DNA of 64,000 nucleotides, taken from positions 54,938,289 through 55,002,288 of the forward strand of contig OU744731.1 in NCBI GenBank assembly GCA_916613615.1, read 5' to 3'. The notes under the pieces were generated by a model. That model searched no databases. It saw only the letters and a program-made list of their open reading frames with translations, and was not told the origin of the DNA. Below, piece after piece: positions 34,801 through 57,031 of the stretch. Source of the stretch: Steromphala cineraria (lineage: Eukaryota; Mollusca; Gastropoda; Trochida; Trochidae). Each line of letters begins with the position of its first letter. The stretch's first letter is position 1. The position numbers and the translations under genes are program-made.

Positions 34801-37669
34801 ATAAGATCGTATTGGCATTTCAGTTAGCCCCAATGGAGTATCTTTTCACATGTTGTCCTCAATAAAATGTCTGTATTGACAAACTTGCACAAAAGAGCAC
34901 ACAGATCACATTTATCCAACAGCTCCATCTAGTCTTTAATGGGTATATCACTTTAGGTTTCTTAAATGAAATTGTGACTTAAAGCTGATTTTAGGGTCAA
35001 TGTTACTTTCAAAATCATGTAACTTTAATACAACCAGTCTAAACTTAAATTCTTTAACTCTCAAACGTTAAGAAATATTTGATGATATAAATTCATCAGT
35101 GCGGACTTCAACTTCTCTACTACAACGATCTTATTTTTGCTAGAACTGCGAGTACTCACTTGATCCTCATAGAGAAGGTGTTGACGTCCTTGTCCAGCTG
35201 GTCGAGCAGACTGATGCTCTGGATGATCATGTTGTCCACTCGGTTCACGTTGAACTTCACCTTCGCTCTAGAGTAGCTGTGTCCCAGACCTAGCTGAGCC
35301 TTGGAGGCTGATGTGTCCGTCAAACCCTTGACAAGGTTGTGGAAGTGAGCTCGCACACCTAATAATGAACAATCAGCTATCAAATTTGTACCTTTGTGAA
35401 ATGTAGGTCAAACCAACAGGGATTAGGAAAGACTTTTTTCACAATGAGCAATTTCTATTCTTAGGAGTATTTTTTTTAATTTCAATGGTCCTTATGTCAA
35501 TAGAAAACTTCAAAAGGCCATTTTGCCCAATCACTGAACCAACTATGTTTTAAATCACTCCCTCATGATCTTGATATGGAAGTGATCTTGCACACTTTTA
35601 TACAAAAACATGTATTTTGGAAAGACTGTTACAAATGATTTTTATCAGTTATTTAAATATTTGAAAATGTACCATTTATCATTTATTGTACAACACAGGT
35701 CACACATTATAACAATAATATTCATAGCAAAAATCCTCCTTACAGGGATGATGTAGAAAATAATTTACTTTTTCCTATTGGATCAGCTGGTTAATTCATA
35801 GTAAATCTCATGTTGACATTTGCTGAAATTTTGCCCAAATGAAGCACAACCAAACCACCTCAAGCTTAGAACATGACAAAATATTTATTTCTTATAATAA
35901 TTCTTATCCAAAACAAAGATCATTCAACAATTTCTTGTATGAGCCTATGATTACCTCTGAGAATCTCGGGCATGACGCCCACATGACTGCATTTTACTCC
36001 CAGCTCCTCCAAGATAGCAGCTCCGATCTTGCTGTCTCCCACACCAAGAGTTACCTTTTCCTTCTTGCCTCCTTTTGGTACATTGGTTTCCACAAAAAGC
36101 CGCAAATCTTCATGCAACAATCCTACAAAAAAAAAGTAAAACCTATTGCTAACAAAATTTGGTCTTTGGGACATCAGTTTCATAAATCACTGTCAGTAGC
36201 TGGAAAAGGCTTGTTGCAAAATTTGCTAAGCAGCTAAAGAGACTTCCTTATTTGTAGTATTTGTCTATCATATCATTTTGGTGCAGGGTTCGAAATTAGC
36301 ACTAGCCCCGTAGTCAATGGCTAGTTAAAAAGATGATGGGCTAGTAAAATGCAATGACTGGTAGTCCAAGGACTAGTAAGATTTGAACTTCTTTTGATTA
36401 TGTAGATGTATTTGGCTAGTTTAAATGTGTTGGGGCTATTACTCTCTGGAATGCACTGGTCCGAATGGTTAGTACAGCAATGGGACTAATTTCGACCCCT
36501 GTGGTGTATGCAAATTTTCGAGAAGGAATGGTTGATTTTTTTAAATGCTTTCAAGCAGGAGAGATCAGTGTTTGAACCATGTTTAAGACTCTTGACATGT
36601 CACATGTGTCCACCTTACAAATTGACAAGCCTCACAATGTGAAGACCGATAGTATCTTCTCCAACAAGCCCCATCTAAAAGTGACCAGCAATTTGCAGAC
36701 AGGCACAATTTTGAAAATTGGTGGAGACTTTAATATATTCCATTCATGCCTTAGAGACTTTTATGGAAAGCAAATATACCTTCGGAGATGCTGTTCATAT
36801 TGTCCAAGGCATTTGTTCCACTCTTGAAGGGGGAGAAGGCAACCAGTTTAACAATAGATTGGAACTTGCTGTGGTCTGTAACACTCTGTTCCACCTGAGG
36901 TTGAAGCATTGCAACTTCTTCGAACTCTCTCACTCTGAAGAGAGCATACCCGGAGGCATGCTCATACAGCACAAACATACTCTGTGCCTGTAAACAAAAC
37001 AATAACAAATATATACATAAATTCTTAAAATAAAATTTGATGAGTAAATTGTTCTGGGTGGAAATAGCAGTTAGCTCTTCGATCTTTTTGTATGATGCTA
37101 TTTCCATTTGGTGCGGATTTGAAATCTTCATGGACTTTGATGTCACATGCAACAAATCCAATAATGGTAAACAATATATTGATAAATATCAGCTTTTTTA
37201 AATTAGTTGACCTATACTATGTAGTCCAGTATATCGGACATCTACCAACATGATATGAAAGGGCTTCACAAATATTGTTGTAGCCTACAAAAATGAGTAA
37301 CAAGCGTTTTGCTCAGTTCTGAGCAACAGATTTCAGATAGTTTAAATTCAAGCGAAAAACGAGTCTGTTAAATGAGTGCAGTATTTATTGATAATGTCAA
37401 TGTATGACTGAGAAATATGTGAATAGGTAATGGTTTTAGGAATCATGCGAAAGGCTGAACAGATTGAGATTGCACATTCCCTGTCGGTTGTTTTGTTTAC
37501 AAACAATTACAAGAATAACAACTCGGAAACATGCAAACAAAACGAAGAAAATAATGACTAATTATATATTTATTATATTTATCACATGTCGTTAAAGTAT
37601 CTTTCATGTAATTTCAAGTTAAATCGTTTAATATTACTGTTTGTTCTCTAAACCACGTGTACCCACCAT
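31803..37669 (-). CDS. NOP56 box C/D snoRNP core protein, 10 exons
   Basis: NOP56 is a scaffold of box C/D snoRNPs, which guide 2-prime-O-methylation of rRNA with fibrillarin, NOP58 and 15.5K. Coding exons: 37669-37667, 36987-36780, 36122-35955, 35358-35160, 34608-34421, 34230-34079, 33621-33521, 33146-32998, 32594-32473, 32063-31803. All join in frame to 516 residues plus stop. The N-domain reads [21 protein letters not shown] coiled-coil region follows ([40 protein letters not shown]). The Nop RNA-binding domain has [14 protein letters not shown] residues, [20 protein letters not shown] and [13 protein letters not shown]. The tail is Lys/Glu-rich, as in all eukaryotic NOP56. Length is usual for the family. 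Its introns often host snoRNAs; I found none convincing here. Confidence 0.95.
36284..36501. mobile_element. 218-bp hAT-like MITE in NOP56 intron
   Basis: Ends cagggttcgaaattagc and ctaatttcgacccctg are inverted copies. The 5-bp direct repeat tggtg flanks it on both sides (36279-36283, 36502-36506). The interior repeats the word ctagt/actag. It is non-coding and sits in the intron between the second and third NOP56 exons. Confidence 0.65.
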
Positions 37670-37815
37670 TTTGGATCTGTGCTTCTATTACGGCTCGTCT
37701 TGTTGTAACGTGGTAAATCATTGGCTGATTGAATATAAAACGACCAATCAAAATGCCTCTATATAACGGGCACCTGCACTTCCGTTAGCAGCCAGCTTGC
37801 CGGGAGAATGCCACA
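37670..37815. promoter_or_regulatory. Divergent promoter for NOP56 and the PCGF6-like gene
   Basis: The NOP56 start codon lies at 37669-37667 on the minus strand and the plus-strand gene follows. Between them, two CCAAT boxes face opposite ways: attgg at 37721-37725 and ccaat at 37743-37747. A TATA-like ctatataacg sits at about 37757, with an ETS-like cacttccg just downstream. The short spacing suggests shared regulation. Start sites are inferred. Confidence 0.55.
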
Positions 37816-38256
37816 ACGGGACCACTAGCAGACGAATTTAGGTCATATAACGGTTAAAATATGTACTAAAACATCAGCCTATCTTGCTGACAAGTATTAT
37901 GCTATTCTTTGAACGAAATGGAATATAAAGCATTGTTTGTTAATGAAATTTCAACCGTGGGAACCAAATGGAAGAACAGGAAAGGTGTTTACATTTTACT
38001 TTCGATTTGTTGGTCTTATTATACAATAAAAGAATATATTTTTAATACTGTTATAATAAAAGAATATATTTTTAATACTGCCTATCAATATGTAATATCT
38101 GTACCGAGATAATTCATTAAATGATTTAAATGAAATCATATAACACTGTTATATTTTAAGTAAATTTATGTCTCAGAATGAATAAATAGCTAGATAAATT
38201 AGGTAAATGGAACTTGTTTTGTTTATGCATACAAATGTAGAACTACTATCAAATAG

Positions 38257-47534
<9,278 letters not shown>

Positions 47535-49455
47535 GGACTCACGAGCTTCATTGCCTTACAGACTGAAGATGATAAACTATTTTGTTATTATATTGTATTG
47601 GTCTAATTGCCATGGGTACCTAACCACATTTAAGATTGAACTCTTAAAAAGAGCTGCTTAGTTGATCACGCCAGCTTATATCTAACATCTTACACATTGT
47701 TTGCCTTACAGATTGAAGATGTTAATACTACTTTATTATTGAATTGTCTGGGTATAGTGTCATGATTAAGAGCTGCTTAGTCAAGCATGACAGCTTAGTA
47801 ATTTATGCATCAAGAATTTATCAAGTGCATTCCTTTTGTTATTAATGTTAATATGTTTTGGATCTATTACAAGTTTATGGTGTATATTTTTTATCTGTTA
47901 CAAGTGTATGGTGTATGTTTATGTATGAATGGTGTACTATAAGGGATCTGCGATACCTTGACTTTGACATGTTTCTCCCTTTGAGTAAAACAGAAGTTGA
48001 TAGGCCTTTCCGAAAGGACAATTCAGAATTTCTTTAGAGGGAAATAATGGGCCTTTCCAGAATAAACATGATCCATTTATGTAAAGCTTGGTACACATGT
48101 GTGAAAATATTTGACCTTTCTATATTAACATTCTCCTTGTCAAGAATTGTCAGATTTTGAAATTATTATGATGTTGACCATGCGAATATCTCCAAAATCA
48201 TTGATACACAACGAATAGATCATCAGTTACAAAGGGATGACAAAGGAAAATTCATCAGACCATTTTATTTGGTCTCGGTAACTTACATTGCACTGTTTTA
48301 CTAACAAAAAGGCAGAGTGAATGATAGGTTGCCTTTGTTTATCTAAATGGCATTTATCTTTATCCTATCACCAGTCAAGTATTAGTTCAAAAAGTAACAT
48401 GGTAATTTATTACCCATATGGTTGAAAATAAGTAGTGACATACTTTCAATATGAGCACTAGTGCACATATCACTTTTGCCTAGCAACGATTGTTGTAGCG
48501 CGAGTTCCCGTATTATTTCGCCTGTGACGTCATAACACCATTGTTAGTGACGTCACTGTAGCAGGCCGTCGCGAGGGAAGCGGCCCGTTTCTTGGATATT
48601 TCTTAGATGGTAAAATGGAATAGAATCGGTAATAAAGAAATTATTACCCCCGGAAGTGTGTCATATGACTTTTTGAAAATCGTGCAAATTTATGTATAAC
48701 CCTCGCTCTCGCTCGGGTAATACAAAATTTCACACTCGTTTCGTAATAGTCATATGAAACACTTCCTCGGATAATAATCTCTGTATATTGTCTTCATTGT
48801 TCAAACTGTTCATGGATTTCACTATTGTCAAGTTGTTTGTTAGGGTTTCTCTTGTTTTAAAGGGAATGGTGCAGATAACCAAAATCTAATACCCACAGAC
48901 ACCAGTTTTGTTGATTAATGGTATTACTTAAAGGACTGGTAATAATATTCTTTACCAAGATGCAACGAGATAGTTTTCTACTTCATTGATTTGTATCATA
49001 TTCTTACCCGCCCACCCTCCGGAGTGCCATTCCACGAAGCAGTTGTTGAGTTGTGATCAATTGTTGACAATTCTTTGAATGTTGTTTACAGTCCATCATT
49101 GCTTTACAATCGATTGAAATGTGGAATGTTTGATCTGAACCCATGCAGAGTAATATGCTGCTAATTCCAGTGACATGGGGAATTGTTGTACTGAAACTCT
49201 TCTTACTATTCCATAAAAATTCAAAATATGACTTTCATGTTGTGGTCTGCATTATAGCACTTTAAACTTCCTGTTATTGATATGTTCAAAAGGTTATCTG
49301 CCACATAACAATTGTTCTGTATTGGTACGAAACCAGAAGCATTTGAGATGTTCTTCAATTAATGAAGACTTCAGTTACTAATATATATGTATATATATAA
49401 CAGATATTATCACTGATATTAATTATTTCTTTGAGAGGCATTTTAGAAGTTGAAT
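47535..49455. other. Downstream of PCGF6-like gene; one inverted-repeat element
   Basis: AT-rich with no open frame of note. The only structure is an inverted pair at 48640-48669 and 48748-48778 (ttattacccccggaagtgt and acacttcctcggataataa), which probably marks a small MITE. An AATAAA at 48631-48636 lies at its edge. Confidence 0.45.
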
Positions 49456-49461
49456 GACAAT

Positions 49462-49577
49462 AATGCTGAGGAATATATGGATGACAATTTCTTTGTTCAT
49501 TGTATGCGACGTTTCAACACAGATTCTTGTCGCATACAATGATCAAAGAAGTTGTCATCCATATATTCCTCAGCATT
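49462..49577. repeat. Long near-perfect hairpin
   Basis: The 49-bp arms aatgctgaggaatatatgga ... ttgtatgcgac and gtcgcatacaa ... tccatatattcctcagcatt pair with only a few mismatches around an 18-nt loop. Flanking acaataatg and tttattattg weakly extend the stem. Non-coding; a fold-back element or a transcribed hairpin. Confidence 0.85.
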
Positions 49578-50042
49578 TTTTATTATTGCTTTTTGGGCAG
49601 CTTTCTAAAGATAATATTTAATTTTTATTATATATAATTTTCACTTGTAACTGACTTATGTGCCTTACTAGCCTTTTAAGAAGATATGAGAATTACTTGT
49701 GTCTTGTGCATGTAACAATCTGATTATCAATATGATAGTGCCTCTTTACAAGTGCAGCATGTACCGTACATGCCAACCAACCAAGAAGACATGCTTTTAA
49801 TATCACAAACATGACTTTGTAAACACATACTACAGTTATTTGTGCCAGTCTGATGAAAATCGACTGCGCTCCGAGATATTATTATTTTTCAGTATTGTCT
49901 CTTTCTTTATCCACTTAGGATATCCCACGTACTGGCACGGTCTGAATGTAGCCAACCTATAATCAGTTAAGCGCAGACAAAACCAAGGCATAAGCTATCC
50001 AATGACATTGTTGTTTTAAAAGAGCCCTTAGCCTTGATCATG

Positions 50043-50479
50043 TACCGTATCCTCACGGGTATACGACCAGGGGGCCCGGCAACAAAATATCTTGAAAATA
50101 GGGGGATGGGCTTTATCACATACATCGTGATCGAAATTTAACAGCATACTTGAATGATGCATAAATATTTTAAAACAATAGGCCTATATTATTTTATTTC
50201 TATTAATTCACAATGTATATAGTCATTAAAAACAACAACAGGACAATGTATTTTTATTTTAACAAGTTCAATACTGAAATGACATCGATGTAAACTTGTG
50301 CATTTTGCTTCCGGTGGTGGTGTAAACATCGGTAACTTGATCGTCTGACATCGATCGTGTCAGATCTCCTAGAATTGGGGGATGGGCTTTAAACCGAGAA
50401 TGACCCCAACCTGCTCAACCCTGAAAAATGGGGGGGGGTCTTTAGTTCGAGGGTGGTCATATACTCGCAATATACAGTA
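50043..50479. mobile_element. MITE with tatac/accagg-type inverted ends
   Basis: Left end taccgtatcctcacgggtat acgaccaggg and right end ggtggtcatatactcgcaatatacagta are imperfect inverted copies. The interior repeats gggggatgggctttaaa-like text twice. No coding capacity. Confidence 0.55.
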
Positions 50480-51106
50480 TAATGAATGTTACACTGGAGT
50501 AACCTGACCCTAGCATGATATCGAAAGCTTTTGTCGCCGTCCTTGGTTAGATGAGCTTACATCAGAAACATGCAACAGAAATATGAAACAAAGGTTGTAC
50601 ATTCATCCAATCACATATTTAATATTTCTGTCTGAATGAATTATGTTTTCACAATAAGGCCTGGACTTTTTGTACTTAGATAGCAATAATAATACACAAT
50701 TTCATGTTTTTATATTTTCTTTAAGAGTACATGAAATAGTCCAATGTTATATTTGTAAAATATGCAAAATATTTAGTTTACTGATCAAAGAGTATTAGTT
50801 TGCCAGGTACAAGAAATAGTAGAGAAACTTATCATTACAGTGACCAGAATTTGGTGCTTAGGTACATTTAATGATGATTACCCTGATTGTCAAATTGAGT
50901 AGTAAACCATTCTCACTTTTGACAGGGATCTTATAATCTTATTATACTTCCCTGCTTTTGAGTAAGAGGGCAGGATGCTACATGACATACCGGTTCTTCA
51001 TCTTTTTGCATCAAATGGGTTTGCTTAAACCAATCTGATCTCAAATTTGAAAAATCCTGATTGGTTGGCTTGAGGGCTGCAAGCACCAATAAGAACCACT
51101 GGGGTT

Positions 51107-51202
51107 AGATTTCCGAAGCTCTCTTAATATAAGATAGTCTTAAGTACCATACATTAACATTGGCCTACGACTATCTTAGCACTAAGAGAGCTTCGAAAAT
51201 CT
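51107..51202. mobile_element. Palindromic MITE
   Basis: Arms agatttccgaagctctctta and agagagcttcgaaaatct enclose further inverted words (aagatagtctt, gactatctta). A partial relative is at about 21226-21310 inside a PDCD11 intron. Confidence 0.6.
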
Positions 51203-52008
51203 AAGCTCAGGGCACTTAAAGATCTTCATATCTGGTTAAAGTTGGAGATTCAGTTTTGCAAGGCATAAATATTCAATCACCTCTGACATATATTAATAAT
51301 TTACATCGATCTTTCCACTTGCATTTTGAACAATTTTCTGTTTTGGCCATGTATTCTATCCCTCAATATTGAAATTCAAACAGTACTTATCCTGTCGGTT
51401 GTCTCAAGACAAGTCATAATCTAGACTAGAAGTGGACTCGTGCAACATTGCAATTGATTGCATCGGACAACCTGTACTCATGTACTGTCCAAACATTGAC
51501 CAGTCTCATTCTTACCATTTGGTTAATTCTAATGAGGGGAGAGTATAATGCGACGAAGATATCTAATACCCAGAAATAAAGACCAATAAATACACCAATA
51601 GAAAAAGACTCCAAAAATCTTGGTTGACATGGCTAAATCATATTTTATAATATATTCTCTAAGCTCCTACTTTCATAGGTTTTGTTTAGCTTGAAACTTA
51701 AAGATCTGCCTTGCAACAATGAGATTTGACTTTAACAGCCCTGAATTACTGTGGAGGTAGTGTATTCGTGAATGAACTGTTGATGTTTTATGGATACGCA
51801 CATTATCTTTGTTTTATTTTATGTGTTAAATCTCATCAAGACGCACAATTTGCTTTTATATTTATACTGTTTTTGTGAAAATTTTGTTGAAATAATCTTT
51901 GGTATTAAATACCAATACAATGGGATAACCTGTACATTTCAAAGATTCTGATTTTCATATTTTTCCACAATGACAAACATATTAATCCTCTCTAGATTTT
52001 ATTCCAGT

Positions 52009-52416
52009 GTAGGGATGTCACGATACAGGTAACTTGCGATACGATACGTATCACGATACTGAGGTCCCGATACGATACATATCGCGATACACTAAATGCG
52101 ACATTATTACGGGGAGATAAAATTTCAGGGATCTAAATTTAATATTCCTAAAGAGACTTATCTGAGTAACCAGCATATAAAGACAAAAATAAGCCAACTT
52201 TTTCATGAAAAGTCAATTAATGCTATATTAAAACTATCTTAACAAGAAATTTAACTAACTCTGGATGTCTTGATTCGATATTCACACAACCACACAACGA
52301 TATTCACCAAAAATATAAACGATATTCACTAAAATTTGTATCACGATACAGTTGACTGTATCGTGAATTGTACCACGACGATGCATCGATGCATCATTGT
52401 ATCGTGACATCCTTAG
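52009..52416. mobile_element. 408-bp hAT-type MITE
   Basis: Inverted ends gtagggatgtcacgatac and gtatcgtgacatccttag; subterminal words cgatac/gtatcg recur many times. It is flanked by the 8-bp near-identical attccagt (52001-52008) and attccact (52417-52424), the target size of hAT elements. No transposase. Confidence 0.75.
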
Positions 52417-52446
52417 ATTCCACTATGACTTACTTTCAGCAAACAA

Positions 52447-52585
52447 AGCTCGAAACATTTATCAAAGTGGCTGTTTATTTAGATGTTAACATCGTATAAG
52501 ATTTACTCCGTAGAAATTGATATAAATTTTCAGAGCCACAGTTAACCCAGCGGTACATCGATGGGCGGTTTAGCAAGAGACAAAC
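52447..52585. mobile_element. Remnant of the Tigger-like MITE
   Basis: Matches the right portion of the 13580-18742 MITE (about 18590-18735): caaagctcgaaacatt, tatttagatgttaacat, tataaattttcagagccaca and agcggtaca. Confidence 0.6.
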
Positions 52586-53526
52586 CCCTATAATCAATGA
52601 TTATACAAAGTAACTGCTGGAAGTTAAAGTTTTAAGATAAAAAGACTTTGTTTAATCGAGATTGAACTTGGGTAGAGCAGTCATGACTCTAATCCAATTT
52701 ATTTACAAAACGTTTATCCTATATACATGAATCTATACATCATTTTATCAACATATTTTAAATTTCTTTTAATAAAGCCAACATCATGTTTCTAACTGAA
52801 TGATGACAGGGAATTACCAGGAAAACATAGCGTTCGGAGAGGAAATAAAATCTTTGATAATACTTCTCCATTTAAACTTTTTTTTATTTTGTATTCTCAA
52901 GTTTTGTATTATCAATGTTTGTTTTCACTAAGGGTTTTTAATTCTTTTCTGTCCAACTTAATCATTACTGTTTGAATGTATCATGGTTGGTGTTCTTTGA
53001 AATGTTAAAGTTGTGATTTGTAGTATAAAAATTATTTGATCATAGTTATTCTTAAATTCTTTATAAGTTGCATCATTTACTAATGTTTTACTAAGTACAG
53101 ATTTAGTCATCACAAGAAAATGACATAAAATTGTTGAATTTTCCAAAAACATTTTTAACTCTTTAAAATACTGGGCCTTTTAATTTCACTTGATAAACAT
53201 CTATGCTTTGAAAGAATTAATCTTTTCTTTATTTTCCTAAGAATATTCTTACCGGTAAGACATTTCTTTTTTTATTTATATAGGTCATTTAAGAAATGTT
53301 TAAGTTGGCTTGTTTGAAAAAAACCATTCAATTCAGTAAGGGAAAGATGAAATAAATAAAATGTGGCCTTTGTTCATTCCCGTTGTTAATGCCTGAAATA
53401 TTGCCCAAGCGGTGCTAAACGATATCTTAAGTTTCTTGATCCACCAGAAGTGATTATTGCAGTGATTGGTCAGAATTGATGTATTGTACCATTATTGAAC
53501 CATATTGTTTGTATGATATTGTCTTG

Positions 53527-53759
53527 CAGGGGTTGGGAAAGGCAGGGCCCGTCGGCCATTTTTCATATTGGATAAAAAAAATAATAATTTAATATTTGAA
53601 GCCTGCTATTGATAGTCTTTTTATGTCATTTAACATTGGACGTACAAAATATTTAAAGTTGACGACTGATATCAGGGCAATGGCCAATTTGAAATTGAGA
53701 AATTTACCGTACTAAAATCTTGAAAATGGCCCATTGTCAGATGTCCTTCCCCAATCCTG
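53527..53759. mobile_element. 233-bp MITE with CAGG ends
   Basis: Ends caggggttgggaaagg and ccttccccaatcctg are inverted copies flanked by the 5-bp direct repeat tcttg (53522-53526, 53760-53764). It resembles the element at 36284-36501 in end type and duplication size. Confidence 0.65.
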
Positions 53760-54132
53760 TCTTGTTGATTTACCATTGTATGCAATCTTCTAATTACTCA
53801 AGATGTATTTTATACAGTTGAATAAAAAGAAAATTGTTTTTATTATGTGTTCAAAATTAGTTATGAATAATTGTTTCATATTCATTTCATTTAGATCTGA
53901 GGATAGAGCTACAATAACTGTTTGACCACTAACTAAAAGTGATGTTAATTGCTTGATACGAATTACCATGACCACTCAATAGCTGTACACAAATATCCAA
54001 AGAAATGTACCTTTGAGGCATTTTCCTGACAATATTGGCAATGATTTCAGACAGGGATGCAGATTCAAAATTTTGCCAAAAAGTGAATGAGTACTATTAA
54101 AAAAAAAGATTTCTATTATCAGTTGCATTTTT

Positions 54133-55445
54133 AGCAGCCCCGTCTAAGGACGGGGCTGCTATCAGTTTTTGTGAAGTTTCCATCGCCGCCGCCGCGTCCG
54201 CCGCCGCCGCCGCCGCCGCCGCGCTCGTACTACTAGCTATAACTTTTTTCCCCTAAGCTTTCCAGAACTCTTATTCATACCTTACTCCTCATACCTCGGG
54301 GGAACGATTTTGACATGTTCACTTTCAAGGTCAAAGGTCAAGGTCACGAGCTATGTATTCACACTAAGAATTCCTTGTAAACGCGATAACTTGAAAAGTT
54401 TTTGTGCTATGAAGCTCTAACTTGGTATATATCATCCTTGGAAAAGTAAAAAAATTTGAAAAGGTTTTGGCTACAATCCGTTAAAGGTCAAGGTCACAGC
54501 AAGGTCATGACGTAAGCATGTTTTAGCGAAAATGCTTTATTTTAACTATGAACACTTTTAATCAATACATGATTGTTATACTCAAAAAAAAGTGTTCAAT
54601 GATTGTGTGACCTTGAAGGTCAAAGGTCAAGGTCATGAGATATGAGTTATTACAAAATGCACTAAATTGGGGTATAACTTTATCCCATTTAGCTTTTCAG
54701 AACTCATGAACATGTCTAAATGTTAATACTTCCAGGGAATCATTATGACATGTTCACTTTCAAGTTCAAAGGTCAAGGTCACGAGTTATAAAATCACCAC
54801 AAAATTCTTTGTAAACACGGTAACTTGAAAAGTTTTTGTGCTATGAAGCTCTAACTTGGTATATATCATCCTTGGAAAAGTAAAAAATTTTGAAAAGGTT
54901 TCGGCTACAATCTGTCAAAGGTCAAGGTCACAGCAAGGTCATGACTTAAGCATGGTTTAGCGAAAATGCTTAATTTTAACTATGATCATTTTTAATCAAT
55001 ACATGATTGTTATACTCAATAAAAAGTGTTCAATTATTGTGTGACCTTGAAGGTCAAAGGTCAAGGTCATGAGATATGAGTTATTGCAATTCCTTCTAAA
55101 CACAATAACTTGAAAAGTTTTTGTGCTATGAAGTTTAGATTTTGTATATATTATCTCTTGAGAAGTTCAACATTTTCAAAAAGTTTTGGGTACTAACTGT
55201 CGAAGGTCAAGGTCACAGCAAGGTCAACATATATGGAGAAAATGGATTAATTGTATTTTTAACACTTTATTTCATTACAATAATGTTATACTCAATGAAA
55301 TGTGTTCATTGATTGTGTGACCTTGAGTGTCAAAGGTCAAGGTCACGAGAAAATTCCCAATTTGGTGAGGCCTGTAAAAGGCGGAACAGGGTAAGGCGAA
55401 ACCCAAAGTTCCGGGGCTGCTCTGCTTTTGCGGTATCCCGCAAAC
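54133..55445 (-). repeat. Interspersed repeat, inverted copy of 1-1040
   Basis: It begins with the 28-bp palindrome (54133-54160), then (GCC)n at about 54184-54222, then the reverse complement of 1-1008 with very few differences. It continues beyond the part seen at the window start to an end near 55445 that contains another ggggctgct and the inverted words tgcggtatcccgca. No coding capacity. Confidence 0.85.
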
Positions 55446-55915
55446 GCTAATCTAGTTTTTAAATAATGCTTAATTCTTGGATGAGTGAAAGTAATGGATA
55501 ACAAATTTTGCATGAATCTTTAAAAATTCTTTTCATTGATTTTCAATTACCATAAAAGTAAGATTGTGAATAGAAAGAAGCAATCTCATTGAAATCAAAT
55601 TAAGATTTATTTAAAAAATTTCAAGTGTTTTTTGTCTGCCATTAGTAATAGAACTGAAGAAAGAAATAAGGAGTTATCTTTTGAACTGATTATGTATATT
55701 CTTATTGCCATATAAGATAGATTTCATAATTATGATATCGCAAAGTTTGTGCAGTATTATTGTATTCATTTCATTACTTTTAATCCATTGTGAAAGCTTA
55801 TATTTATGCTTTAGATATGAAGTCTGCAAGTCTTGTCCAGTGTCTGAAAAAAATTTAGAAACCTGGAATCAAAATGAAATAATTCAATAAGAAAACCATA
55901 ATGAAGCAAAACTAA
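55446..55915. other. Intergenic, nothing recognised
   Basis: AT-rich sequence with no supported feature other than an A-run (T-run on the minus strand) at about 55907-55910, the probable terminator of the tRNA gene next to it. Confidence 0.4.
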
Positions 55916-55997
55916 TGGCAGCGGTGGGATTCGAACCCACGCCTCCGAAGAGACTGGTGCCTTAAACCAGCGCCTTAGACCGCTCGGCCACGCTACC
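55916..55997 (-). tRNA. tRNA-Leu (anticodon AAG)
   Basis: On the minus strand the cloverleaf begins GGTAGCGTGGCCGAGCGGTC and ends GGTTCGAATCCCACCGCTGCC with discriminator A. The acceptor stem GGTAGCG pairs with CGCTGCC. The anticodon arm is CTGGT-TTAAGGC-ACCAG, so the anticodon is AAG, decoding CUU/CUC after inosine modification. A long class II variable arm (TCTCTTCGGAG) is present, as expected for Leu. A- and B-box promoters are intact and a T run follows within 10 bases. Confidence 0.96.
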
Positions 55998-56855
55998 TGA
56001 TTCACTGAGCGGCGAATCGTTGCTTATAATGGAAAGGTCCCATATGCCGGACAATTAACTTCAAATATAATATGTGTAATATGGGGCACCTTCATTTTTC
56101 ATCAGCATGATCAGTAAAGGATATATATTTCATCATGTATCTTATCTTATCTTATCTATCTTTTAACCGAATCGCCACGTGCGAGATGACCCAGTTTTCT
56201 AACCGTGTTGCGCCTCGCTATCTGCGCGTCAGGAATTGCTTTGGAACAGCCACCCATATATATATCGATCGTTCTTGCTGTATTGATTTAGAATAGGAAA
56301 GAAATTTCGTAATTCGAGAGAAACAATTTGTTTCACATTCCGCCTTATGTCTTCACATTTTCATTACATTAAGTCAACATTACTTCTCTGTGTGTTTATC
56401 GACATGGTAAAACTCCTTAAAGCAACTCTATTTTTTCGTCTCATAAATTTTCCTTTCGTCTCAGATATTTAAGGGATGAATAAGTTTTTATAAAGACTGA
56501 ATTTCAGTCCAAAGAAGGTTGCTCACTCACACAAAACTTAAAGTGATGTAGGTCTTGATACGAACCAGTAAATATTCTAAGCTGATACTGACATTTTCCT
56601 CTGATAAGGGTGATTATGTTGTTATAGGTAACAAGTGTACCTTTGATGTTAAATGTAATGTTATTATGATTCCAAAATTTGGTTTTCAAAATCCTCTTTA
56701 ATGACCAGATTATCAACAATACAATTATTTTATTCCGTGAAATATTACATTTACAATAATCCTAATATAATTCAAAGTCAAAGTGTTTCTTTAAATATAA
56801 AAAGTGTTACTTTTTTCCTGATACTTTTTTTCCTACATTCGGTGAAAGGGACAGG

Positions 56856-57031
56856 CCTATCAGGGTATTTTTTGTGGAAACGAAATTTGCTTTTGTGCCC
56901 TCCTTTATCAAACTGTCAAACATGAATAGATAAATCTTGCCCCAAGTGTTAAAATCCTGTACTAATAGCAGTATGTGTACAACATGAAATGTCCCCTTGA
57001 ATTCCGTTTCCAAAATAAATACCCCGATAGG
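56856..57031. mobile_element. MITE with cctatc ends
   Basis: Inverted ends cctatcagggtattttttgt and aaataaataccccgatagg continue into ggaaacgaaattt/gaattccgtttcc. The interior is related to the element at 38800-39229. Confidence 0.6.
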
